A stretch of DNA of 64,000 nt from JARFQW01 sp963842955 (GTDB lineage Bacteria; Pseudomonadota; Gammaproteobacteria; Steroidobacterales; XN24): contig CAWJIJ010000011.1 of assembly GCA_963842955.1 (NCBI GenBank), positions 186,001-250,000 on the forward strand. Direction: 5' to 3'. How positions within the stretch are numbered: the stretch's first letter is position 1; every line of letters begins with the position of its first letter. Positions 1-7,911 of this stretch are shown here, one piece after another. The position numbers and the translations under genes are program-made. Below the pieces are notes generated by a model. The model ran no database searches, had not been told where the DNA came from, and was given only the letters and a program-made list of their open reading frames with translations.

Positions 1-1240
1 GGGGATTTCAGCGTGGACATTCGGAGCTCGGACCATACGGATTCGTCTGGCGGGACCATCGCATCTGGATGATCATCCTGTTGATGCTATGGACTGTCTG
101 GCTGTTCGAAAACGCGCGCGGCGCTGTTCGAGCAGTACAAAAACAAAGCGTGATCGACGCGCTTTCCGGTGTTCGGCGGACGCATTACATCGTCAGTGTC
201 GGTTTTGAACGCTTGTACGGCAGCTGCTCGCGGACTCGCTGCGGATGCGCGCTCTCGGGTCCTGACGCCGGCGGCGCTGCGCGGCGGGGCAACTGCTGCT
301 GGCGAACTGGGAATGCCGAACGCACGGGAGTGGTGGTTTGATTCACTGGATGATGCAGATTGCTCTCAGCGTGGACATGCGTTTTGATCGAGGTCTCACG
401 GGCGTGCAGGAGCTTGAAGAGTGTACGTGCTTTACTATACGGCGCGGGTAGAGATCACGGCTTGTTGTAAGCAGATCTTTGGAAGAGCTGATTGTGATTG
501 CTTGCGACGCTTTACGTTTTCCTCGGTGTTGGCTAGGCGCGCTGCTTCTTATGCGTTTTTGCGGTGTAAGAGATTGGCTATGCGGAGAACGATGGTGGTA
601 TATCAGCGAACTGAAGCGAAGCTATCCCGAGACTACGACGGTTCAGGCTGTTTTTGGAACCCGAGGCCTGGTACTGGTCAGTGGCTCTGACGTGACAGGC
701 GCATTGCTCTCGGGCTGAAATCGCGTGGACACGCTGCGGCGGCTAGGTTGGTAACACGGCAGCGAACCTGAACACGTGCTGCTGATGGCAGTCTGGATGG
801 CGATTCTGCATTGGGCGAGTGTGTTTTGTCTACACGGCTGCTGACATGGCGGGTGTTCGCTATCTGCGCTGCTTTTGTGAAATATTCGGTTCGTGCTCAT
901 CCTGCTCTCGGAGCCCGCTGGCTACGCGCTGCTCTATGCGCGAATCGTTCGCGCCTGGTCGCTTTATGCTATCCGGCGCTGCGACGGTGAATTGAAATCA
1001 TGGCCAGCTAGCTGGTGCGCTGGCTTTTTTCTCATGCTTTTGTTTGCGCTGGCTCTGGCGGCGCTAGCGCTCATCCTTCGAGGACTGGCATACTGGATCA
1101 TTCTGGCTGGTGCGTGGTACGGGCGATCTGAGGCTCAGCGCAAACTGTTCAGTCGTGAGGGCTACGCAGCGGACTCCGCAAAAAATGTTGGGACCACCGG
1201 ACACGACGGACCGGCAAAAGCCGGGGAGGACCGCTAGCTG
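1..1240. other. Region without a confident gene
   Basis: No reading frame here gives a protein I recognise on either strand, and the longest frames are short, overlapping and unrelated to each other. By eye the plus strand is richer in T and in GCTG/TGG words than the rest of the window. A 13-bp direct repeat (tcagcgtggacat) lies at 8-20 and 366-378. The stretch borders a gene half already broken by several single-base shifts, so it may be decayed coding DNA, a poorly sequenced contig end, or a non-coding accessory segment. The only frame with some protein-like character is at 893-1237, listed separately. Confidence 0.5.
893..1237 (+). CDS. Doubtful small membrane protein
   Basis: This 114-residue frame, opening with a non-ATG start, contains one long hydrophobic stretch (about residues 44-73, rich in Leu, Ala and Trp) followed by a charged, Gly-rich tail. 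That is compatible with a single- or double-pass membrane protein. I recognise no family. There is no clear ribosome binding site, the upstream sequence is equally unassignable, and its 3' end nearly meets the end of the convergent GH16 gene. It could equally be a chance frame in decayed DNA. Confidence 0.2.
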   Translation: MLILLSEPAGYALLYARIVRAWSLYAIRRCDGELKSWPASWCAGFFLMLLFALALAALALILRGLAYWIILAGAWYGRSEAQRKLFSREGYAADSAKNVGTTGHDGPAKAGEDR

Positions 1241-1256
1241 CGGCTCCGACCCAGCC

Positions 1257-2680
1257 TCACCAGACCCGGTGCGCATCAGGGACCGCGTCCTGGAAAATCA
1301 CAGGCACCTCGACCCCCTGCAGCGGAAGCTCACCACTCGCATCGCTGGAATCGATACGCACGACATACTGCCGGGACGGATCAGAACCGCTGGTACCGAG
1401 GCAGTCAGCGCCTGCAGACCACGTAATCGTGCAGCAGCTGGTCACTGCGTCGGGCGAGATACCACCGGTCAGCGTGTCGATCACCGAGTAATCCACCCGG
1501 ATGTATGGCGTCAGCAGAGCCTGCTGGATCTGCAGGTCGGAAATGACGGTGACCGCACCCGCTGAGTAGTTTGCCAGCGCGCCCGGAAAAAACCTTCGAA
1601 GAATACGGTGCCGTCGGCGCGCTCGTATCAACGAACTGGACGACTGGTGCCGGCCAGGGTTCGTTTGTTATTGGTAGCCAGGTCCCGGACCACGATGTCC
1701 ACGGAATAAACGCCGGGGGACTCGACGGGAATATCGAACGCATAGTCCAGCACCGGGATTCGCCCGGCGCGGCCAGTGTGACGGGATAGTTGTTCACGGC
1801 GAGGGACGGTGAGGACCGGTAACGCCCGCTGGAGCGGTCAAATTCCTCGAGCCGGACGACCTGAATCGACACCATGCCTTCATAAGCGCCTACCGGTGAC
1901 GAAACGGCGACCGGCCGGTAACAGGGCCAGTCACCCGCAGGATGTCCTTCTCACCGGACAACGCAACCCGGTCAACTGTGAGCCCGGTACCGTCGTATGC
2001 GGCGCCGCCCACGTCGGGCACCTCCTCCTCAGGCGCCGGAATGCCAACATAGCGGCTCTGGGAATCCGCCCGGAATACGCGCACATAGTCCACGGCAAAC
2101 GACTGGCCGAGCACGGTCTCTTCGTTCACCACCGGTATCCACGCCGATGCATGCTGGGAGGACAGTGCCATGTTGAGGACCAGGTACATCTCTGACTGGG
2201 CATTGGCCACGGCCACCGCGTCCGTCACCGAGTGCACAATGATTCCGTTCACCAGATAGTCGAGGCGTTCGGGAGTCCAATAGACCGCGAACGTATTGAA
2301 CGACTCGGAAAGATCTCCGGTCAGCTGGACCGTCGCGCCGTTCTCATTGCGAAGCCGGTTGCCGTAATGAAAGGCAAAATGCACGAAGTACGGAAGATGG
2401 CCACGGAATTCGGCGATATCGATTTCACTGGTCCAGCGGCCGCTTTCGGGCATCAGCCAAAAGGCCGGCCAGAAGCCGTTACCCTTTGGAACTCTGGCGC
2501 GAACCTCGAAGTAGCCATAGCGCTGCTTGAAGAATCTCTGGGTCGTGACCGCGCCCGTAGTGTAGGGCCGGTCCGACTCGGGAAGATTCAAAGCATCCAG
2601 GTGCAGGAGACCGTCCTCGACCCGCACGCGTCCCCGTCATAGTAGTTCAGGCGACGGGCAAGGTGGGTCTGACCGGGAGC
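1257..2680 (-). pseudogene. Broken second GH16 repeat of the tandem glucanase gene
   Basis: This is a second copy of the GH16 domain and its C-terminal beta-rich module, directly downstream of and originally fused to the intact copy at 2681-4342. The catalytic signature SEIDIAEFRG is present, as are paralogous stretches such as SDRPYTTG and FWPAFWLMP. The fusion is cut by an in-frame TGA at about 2679-2681, exactly where the first copy has Trp (NGNA-stop against PSAW). A one-base deletion follows near 2627, with further shifts near 1900, 1760, 1670 and in the T-run near 1590. The final segment (1257 to about 1590) reads to a normal TGA. An intact gene would have encoded a protein of about 1,030 residues. 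The lesions are mostly single bases, so sequencing error cannot be excluded. Confidence 0.75.
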
Positions 2681-4342
2681 TCAGGCGTTGCCATTGACAG
2701 TCCCGCCCTCGAAATTGTCGACGAAGGTCGGTTCCCAGTTCTGCAACGGGATCTCCCCACCGCCGAACACCGGTTCCACGGGACCTGCGCCCGGATTCCA
2801 GTCGTCGGGCGGCGGCGCCGTCCCGGCAACATGGACGCCGTACTCCGGAATTGGATGAATACCGCTCGAGTCCACAACGTTGACGATCAAGCCAACAGAC
2901 CTTGCCGGGTCCAGGGACAGCATGAAGTTCGGAGTGAGTGTCTGCAGGCCGGCGCTTGTGTGCTCCAAACGCTCCTCCTGGGCCGCGATCACTTCTCCAC
3001 TATTCGTATCCACCAGCTCGTAGCGAACGTTGAGATAGGGGGCCAGCAGAGCCTGTTGTAGCTGCAGGGGCAGTGAGCCACTAACCGCACCGTTGGCATA
3101 GGCGGCACTGCCCTCCCGGAAAAAGCCCTCGAGCCAGACTGTCGTTTCCGGACGTGCCGAGTCCACGAACTGGACCACACGATGAGCCGCAAGGCTCTTC
3201 TTATTCTGGGTGACAGGATCCTTGATCAGCACATCGACGGAATAAGCTCCAGGGTCCACGATCTCAGTGTCGAATTCGTATTCGAGCGTCTGCTTCGCGC
3301 CGGAGGTCGGCAGCCACACGTTGAAATTGCGGGTTTCCAGCGAGGCAGTCTTGCCGAAACGTCCGGTAAACAGATTGAAGTCAGTCATCCGGGTGAGAAC
3401 CACTGAAACCTGGCCACGAAAGTCCGGCTTGTGCGACGCCACCTCGATGGCTCCGGTAATGCGCCCGGGACTGCGACGGATGTCCTGCTGGGGCTCCAGG
3501 TCAACGCGGTCTACCGCCAACGCTGTGTTGTCGTAGGCTTGGCCCCGCACGTCAGCCACAGGATCCTCTGGCTTCGGAATACTGGCATAGCGGCCAGTCG
3601 GCGTTTCACGATAGACCCGCACATGGTCCACGAGGAACGCCTGGGTCAGGTCAGTGTTCTTGTTGACGGGCGGAATCCAGTCGGAATGGGGCGAGGACAA
3701 GGCGAGATTCAGGATAAGGAACATGTCCGAATCCGCGTTGCGCACGGCCTCCGGATCACTCACCGAGTGCATGACCTGGCCATTGAGCAGATAGTCGATT
3801 CTCTCGGGGGTCCAGAGAACCGCGAAATTGTTGTAGTCCGCGGAGAGATCAACCGGCAGCTGGGCGGTGTAACCGTTCTCGTTCCGAAGTCTATTGCCGT
3901 AGTGAAACGCATAGTGGACCGTGTCGGTGAGGTGGCCGCGAAACTCGCCGATATCGATTTCGCTGGTCCAGCGGCCGCTCGTTGGCATCAGCCAGAAAGC
4001 GGGCCAGAACCCCCTTCCTTTCGGCACCTTTGCACGAATCTCGAAGTAGCCGTACTTCTGGCGGAACAATCCCTGCGTGGTCACGAGACCAGTCGTATAG
4101 GGCCGGTCGGATTCCGGGCGGTCGAGAACACCAAGACGCAGTTTGCCGTCGCTGACCTGCACGGCATCTCGGTCATAGTGATTAATACGGCGGGGCAAGA
4201 CCTCTCTGTCAGGAACCCATGCGCTCGGGTCCACCTCGGCCCCGTCGAAGTTGTCAACGAAGGTCGGTTCCCATGCGGCGATGGCAGGCAGTGAGAAGAC
4301 CAGGGCGACAAGGCCGGCAAGGCCGGAGATGGGAAATTTCAC
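2681..4342 (-). CDS. Secreted GH16 beta-glucanase-like hydrolase, first of two tandem copies
   Basis: A 553-residue glycoside hydrolase family 16 protein. A signal peptide spans about residues 1-22 (MKFPISGLAGL, ending AIAA), so it acts outside the cytoplasm. The GH16 jelly roll covers about 25-250 and holds the signature SEIDIGEFRG, with nucleophile Glu128, assisting Asp130 and acid/base Glu133 of the ExDxxE motif. A beta-rich module of unknown role follows (about 260-500), then a Pro-rich linker, and the protein runs 20 residues into a second copy before an in-frame TGA. The family cleaves beta-1,3/1,4-glucans, agar or other galactans; I cannot name the substrate. Another GH16 gene and a priming sugar transferase lie just upstream, which suggests trimming or release of an exopolysaccharide. 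Confidence 0.85.
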   Translation of the reverse strand: MKFPISGLAGLVALVFSLPAIAAWEPTFVDNFDGAEVDPSAWVPDREVLPRRINHYDRDAVQVSDGKLRLGVLDRPESDRPYTTGLVTTQGLFRQKYGYFEIRAKVPKGRGFWPAFWLMPTSGRWTSEIDIGEFRGHLTDTVHYAFHYGNRLRNENGYTAQLPVDLSADYNNFAVLWTPERIDYLLNGQVMHSVSDPEAVRNADSDMFLILNLALSSPHSDWIPPVNKNTDLTQAFLVDHVRVYRETPTGRYASIPKPEDPVADVRGQAYDNTALAVDRVDLEPQQDIRRSPGRITGAIEVASHKPDFRGQVSVVLTRMTDFNLFTGRFGKTASLETRNFNVWLPTSGAKQTLEYEFDTEIVDPGAYSVDVLIKDPVTQNKKSLAAHRVVQFVDSARPETTVWLEGFFREGSAAYANGAVSGSLPLQLQQALLAPYLNVRYELVDTNSGEVIAAQEERLEHTSAGLQTLTPNFMLSLDPARSVGLIVNVVDSSGIHPIPEYGVHVAGTAPPPDDWNPGAGPVEPVFGGGEIPLQNWEPTFVDNFEGGTVNGNA

Positions 4343-4372
4343 AATGGGCTCTCCAAGAGGCCAGACGGCCGG

Positions 4373-5515
4373 TCAGGATCCGTTTCGAGGTTTCGTGTAG
4401 ATGCGGACATAGTCGATCAGCATCTCGACCCGGCCCGAAGAAAAAATGGAATCGTCCAGGCCCTGTTGCCCGCCCCAGCCGCCGCCGTACGCGAGATTCA
4501 GGATCAGCTTGAATTCGTTGCCGAGCTTCTTCGCGAATGGCCAGGCCAGCGGTTCACGGGCATTCATTCCGGGGTCGGAGCGGAAAAAGCCGCGCCGCCG
4601 TTCGGTTTTGAAACGGCCGTTCCCCGCCGCAACCTGCATGTCCGTAACGCGCACACCGTCGACGAAAATCTCGATGGAATCGGGCTGCCAGATCATTTTC
4701 CAGACCCGGAAACGAGCCGACGGCGGTTCGTCGAGATGCAAGGTCATGCCTTGGCCGGTCTTGCCGCGCTTGTCAGGCCATTGATACTTCTTGCTGCGAT
4801 GAAGATGGCTATGGAGACGGTAGTCGCCGTTGGCCTCGTGGAAACCCACGGCTTCCATGATGTCTATCTCTCCGGCATCGGGCCACCCGTACGGCTCGGG
4901 ATGGCCCTTGTGTCCCAGTAGCCAGATGGCGGGCCACGTACCCCGGCCCGCCGGCAGCTTCGCACGGATTTCGTAGATGCCGAAGGGCAAGCCTGTCTTG
5001 CGGTCGGGACCGACCAGGTAATCGCCGTTGCGCCGCTTGCGGGTCGTAATCGCCCCGCTCGTGTAATCGTAGACCCGGTTTCCGTCCTGGACGCAACGCC
5101 ACGGTTCCTTGCGGAGTTCGAGAACGAGGTAGCTCCCGGTCTCGTTTCCTACAGTCCGCTCCTCGACGCGCACGTTCTCGCGCCGGTTGTCCGTATAGCA
5201 TTGCCGTTCCTGGTTCCGCACGTAGGTCACATCGTAATCCCAGTGCGAGGGATTCGGCGCGCCAGAAGCGCTGGCGTCAAACTCGTCCGCGAAATACAGC
5301 GTGTAGCCCTCGTACTCGCCAACCGGCTCGCCAGAGAGCATTTTCGGCGCCTCCGGTGGTGCGGCCCGTCCAGACGAAGCGCCGACAGCGGCCTGTGCGC
5401 TGCCGAAAAGCGACAGGCTACAAGCGCAATACGAGAACAAAAGCCAACGGGGATTTAGGCTGATAGGGATCAAAACCTCGCCGAAGGATAAAGGACAACA
5501 GTGATTTTGGAGCAC
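4373..5515 (-). CDS. Exported GH16 laminarinase-type glucanase
   Basis: A 380-residue GH16 enzyme of the laminarinase/lichenase type. The signature GEIDIMEAVG is complete (Glu216 nucleophile, Asp218, Glu221 acid/base), preceded by the WPAIWLLG strand typical of the clan. The hydrophobic stretch at about residues 23-42, ending SAQA, looks like a signal peptide, and a GTG start at 5515 leaves a long polar lead before it. The start is uncertain: a TTG 15 codons in would give a shorter leader. It sits 30 bp upstream of the tandem GH16 gene on the same strand, so the two are probably co-transcribed. It is far less similar to the two tandem copies than they are to each other. Likely role: hydrolysis of beta-1,3-linked glucan outside the cell. 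Confidence 0.85.
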   Translation of the reverse strand: MLQNHCCPLSFGEVLIPISLNPRWLLFSYCACSLSLFGSAQAAVGASSGRAAPPEAPKMLSGEPVGEYEGYTLYFADEFDASASGAPNPSHWDYDVTYVRNQERQCYTDNRRENVRVEERTVGNETGSYLVLELRKEPWRCVQDGNRVYDYTSGAITTRKRRNGDYLVGPDRKTGLPFGIYEIRAKLPAGRGTWPAIWLLGHKGHPEPYGWPDAGEIDIMEAVGFHEANGDYRLHSHLHRSKKYQWPDKRGKTGQGMTLHLDEPPSARFRVWKMIWQPDSIEIFVDGVRVTDMQVAAGNGRFKTERRRGFFRSDPGMNAREPLAWPFAKKLGNEFKLILNLAYGGGWGGQQGLDDSIFSSGRVEMLIDYVRIYTKPRNGS

Positions 5516-5865
5516 CGCCGTCCTTGGCGAACTGGACGAATTGTCGCAATACTGACAACTACTTCATTCGTCCTTCCCGCTGGTAACGCTAACACAGCTT
5601 ATGTTACAAAACAGCCGCGCGCGGGCCCTATGGACGAGAAACGCGGGCGAGCATTTTCGACAGGTTTGAACGTGCTCGAGATCGAGGAACATGGACGGCC
5701 CCGGCTCACCAACCTGTGCATGTCGCGCAGGGTGGTCGTGCGACTCAGGAACGAGTGAATATCCCGGGCCCATCTCAATCGAAGTCAGGTGCTTTTTTGG
5801 GGGGCTTGCGTAGTACCCGGCGCGCACGCACGGGGTGGGCATTCGATATCAGGGGCGGTGCATCA
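5516..5865. promoter_or_regulatory. Divergent intergenic region between GH16 gene and sugar transferase
   Basis: About 350 bp separate the minus-strand GH16 operon from the plus-strand sugar transferase, so promoters for both must lie here. The part near 5590-5615 is locally AT-rich (gcttatgttacaaaaca), the best place for a minus-strand promoter, but I cannot assign convincing -35/-10 pairs. The sugar-transferase frame stays open back to a GTG at 5716. The extra residues are low-complexity and polar, while AGGGGCGG at 5850-5857 sits 8 bases before a GTG at 5866, which is why I start that gene there. Confidence 0.3.
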
Positions 5866-7281
5866 GTGCTGGGCAGGCAATCCATCCTACGCGATTACCA
5901 AGGACTGTTCCTTTTTGTTTTCAAGCTGCTGGACCTGGGCTTGCTGGCCCTGGGCGGCACCATAACCTATGCGTATTTCGGCGCGGGCTTTCCTCCGGCG
6001 GGCGGGTGGAAGGCCACAGTAGTCATTGCGTTACTGACCTTCACTTTGTTTGCCGGCTCAACGCGCCTTTATCAACCCTGGCGGGGAAAGCGTCTGCGCG
6101 ACGAGATGCTCCTGCTGTTCTCGCTTGCATCGGCGGCTCTGGCGACCGTCGCCGTCGTCGCGACGACCCTGGCGATCCTTCCGGAGGTTAGCCCCAAGGC
6201 TCCACTGTTCGCGGCCTGGCTTGCAGTGAGCCTGCTCCTTCTTGGAGGCGTGCGTCTCTTCCTTCGGCCCAGCCTCATGATTCTGCGCAGCCGAGGGATA
6301 AATCAGCGCAGGGTGGTCATTGTCGGGATGAATTCGCGGGTGGCGGCGTACGTCAGGGAGCTTCGCGCTCACCCGGAGTTCGGATTTCTGTTCGTCGGAT
6401 ACGTCGATGACCGCAACGACATGAGAGACGAACACGAGGCGCCCCCGGATATCCAGAGACTGGGCTCGACCGAGGACCTGGCCGGACTCGTGGCCGACGG
6501 CGGTGTAGATCAGGTCTGGTTCGGGTATCCGCTGCAGGCCAGCCACCGAACGTCGGGAGCCATGGACCTCCTTCGCCATCAGCCAATCGTGATGCGCCAG
6601 GTTCTTGACCTGGAGGGCCTCCAGCACAGCAGCGGTTCAATCACAAGTATCCTGAGCCGGCCGATACTCGATATCGATCTTACGCTGACCGACGGGCCGC
6701 TGGGGAATCTGGCGAAAGGCGCACTAGACAAGGTCCTGGCGTTTCTGATCCTGTGCCTGATTGGTCCGCTGATGCTTGTGATCGCCTTCGCAGTGAAGTG
6801 GTCCTCGCCAGGTCCGATCCTCTATCGACAAACCCGCCTGACCTGGAAAAACAAGCCCTTCGAAATGTTGAAATTTCGAAGCATGCCGGTTGACGCCGAA
6901 AAAGAAACGGGCCCGCGCTGGGCGACGCCGGGAGAGACTCGCGCAACCCGCGTGGGTGCGTTTCTGCGCGCCACGAGCCTGGACGAATTGCCCCAGTTCT
7001 GGAATGTCCTGATGGGCGACATGTCGATTGTCGGCCCGCGTCCCGAGCGTCCTGAGTTCGTGGAGCAGTTCAAGGATGAGATTCCCCAATACATGAAGAA
7101 GCATCGTGTCAAGGCAGGCATCACGGGCTGGGCTCAGGTCAACGGGTACCGGGGCGACACGGATCTCGTTCAGCGGATCGAGCACGATCTCGTTTATATC
7201 CGTAACAGCTCCCTGCTTTTCGATCTGAAAATCATATTCCTCACCCTGTTCAGGGGCTTCTTGAACCCGAACGCCTATTAG
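5866..7281 (+). CDS. Undecaprenyl-phosphate sugar phosphotransferase (WcaJ/EpsB type)
   Basis: A polyisoprenyl-phosphate hexose-1-phosphate transferase that attaches the first sugar phosphate to undecaprenyl phosphate and so primes exopolysaccharide or capsule repeat-unit synthesis at the inner membrane. From the GTG at 5866 it has 471 residues, the usual length for WcaJ-like proteins. The N-terminal half has four hydrophobic segments and a CoA-binding-like (Rossmann) domain. The C-terminal catalytic domain shows the hallmarks KFRSMP, RATSLDELPQFWNVL and GDMSIVGPRPE, then ITGWAQVNG. The C-terminus ends NPNAY, as in the family. A GTG at 5716 would add 50 unlikely residues. Its neighbours are two GH16 hydrolases on the other strand and mobile-element debris immediately downstream, so this may be the edge of a polysaccharide locus. 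Confidence 0.9.
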   Translation: MLGRQSILRDYQGLFLFVFKLLDLGLLALGGTITYAYFGAGFPPAGGWKATVVIALLTFTLFAGSTRLYQPWRGKRLRDEMLLLFSLASAALATVAVVATTLAILPEVSPKAPLFAAWLAVSLLLLGGVRLFLRPSLMILRSRGINQRRVVIVGMNSRVAAYVRELRAHPEFGFLFVGYVDDRNDMRDEHEAPPDIQRLGSTEDLAGLVADGGVDQVWFGYPLQASHRTSGAMDLLRHQPIVMRQVLDLEGLQHSSGSITSILSRPILDIDLTLTDGPLGNLAKGALDKVLAFLILCLIGPLMLVIAFAVKWSSPGPILYRQTRLTWKNKPFEMLKFRSMPVDAEKETGPRWATPGETRATRVGAFLRATSLDELPQFWNVLMGDMSIVGPRPERPEFVEQFKDEIPQYMKKHRVKAGITGWAQVNGYRGDTDLVQRIEHDLVYIRNSSLLFDLKIIFLTLFRGFLNPNAY

Positions 7282-7418
7282 AACCCTCGCAGTGGCAACC
7301 GGTTCGGAGCTTCGGGTCGGTAAAGCAAAGGCCCCGGCAATGAACCCACGCGTGGAGAGAGGCCGCCCAGCCGCCCTTCGGACGGAGAAGGGATTAAGAG
7401 GCCGCTGCGCTGGCGCTG

Positions 7419-7552
7419 GAGACGGCGATCCTGGGCCATGGAGGAGTCCACGACGCGGAGGCCGAGTTCGAGGCCTCTCTGAGGTACGGCTTGCTCGAGT
7501 ACGGCTTTCTGCGGGTCAAGTGCGATGCGTGCCAGGCGGGGAAGCGGACATG
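7419..7552 (+). pseudogene. IS91-family transposase, N-terminal fragment
   Basis: The frame reads EFEASLRYGLLEYGFLRVKC followed by DACQAG. This matches the beginning of IS91/IS801-type Y2 transposases, where a short helical lead precedes a Cys4 zinc ribbon (family pattern: FLxCGLLxxGFLRVxCxxCxxE). Only the first Cys pair (CDAC) is left. After it the frame continues in unrelated sequence to a stop near 7752, and neither the rest of the ribbon nor the catalytic HUH/Y2 region is present. It is a non-functional remnant of a rolling-circle transposon. Confidence 0.6.
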
Positions 7553-7720
7553 GCAGACGGTGAGTGCGCGGCACTACTCGATCTTGCACCTACGGTGGTG
7601 GGTTCCTGCGGGGCACCGTAACATCCCGACCGCGATCTCACGTCGCGCCAATCGACTACTCGCAGATCTTTTTGAGGCACTCGAATCCAGGCAGGTAGTA
7701 AGAAGCCACGCCTCAATCGC

Positions 7721-7850
7721 CCAGTCTCGCCAGGAGGCCTTGAACCGGTCCTGAGCGAGTTCCGTACATTTCGCAGCATGGGTTGATGTGCTTGTGCCCC
7801 AAGTAGTGCTGGATCGCTCGCGTGTCATGGCCGTCGTTCGCCTGAACTTC
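7721..7850 (-). pseudogene. Tyrosine recombinase (integrase), C-terminal fragment
   Basis: The minus strand reads ANDGHDTRAIQHYLGHKHIN in one frame and then AAKCTELAQDRFKASWRDW in another, the C-terminal motif of phage/IS-associated integrases (family: GHDTRxIQxYLGHxxIxxTxxYTxLxxxRFK). The box II His of the LGH motif survives. A frameshift separates the halves, and the catalytic Tyr expected before TEL is Cys here (AAATGTACG). No N-terminal part is present upstream. It is a dead remnant. Confidence 0.65.
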
Positions 7851-7911
7851 CGGCACCGTTGTTTCACTGTACCTATAATGCTGTCCCCATGAGCTGCGGA
7901 CGACATCGCTG

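Larger units (their letters stand above)
7282..7911. mobile_element. Mobile-element graveyard: IS91 transposase and integrase fragments
   Basis: This 630-bp gap contains no intact gene. It holds a plus-strand fragment of an IS91-type transposase (about 7419-7552) and a minus-strand fragment of a tyrosine recombinase (about 7721-7850), both truncated and facing opposite ways. No terminal repeats or target duplication are apparent. The gap lies between the polysaccharide-type genes and the conserved chromosome-like genes, consistent with an old insertion or rearrangement boundary. Confidence 0.6.
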
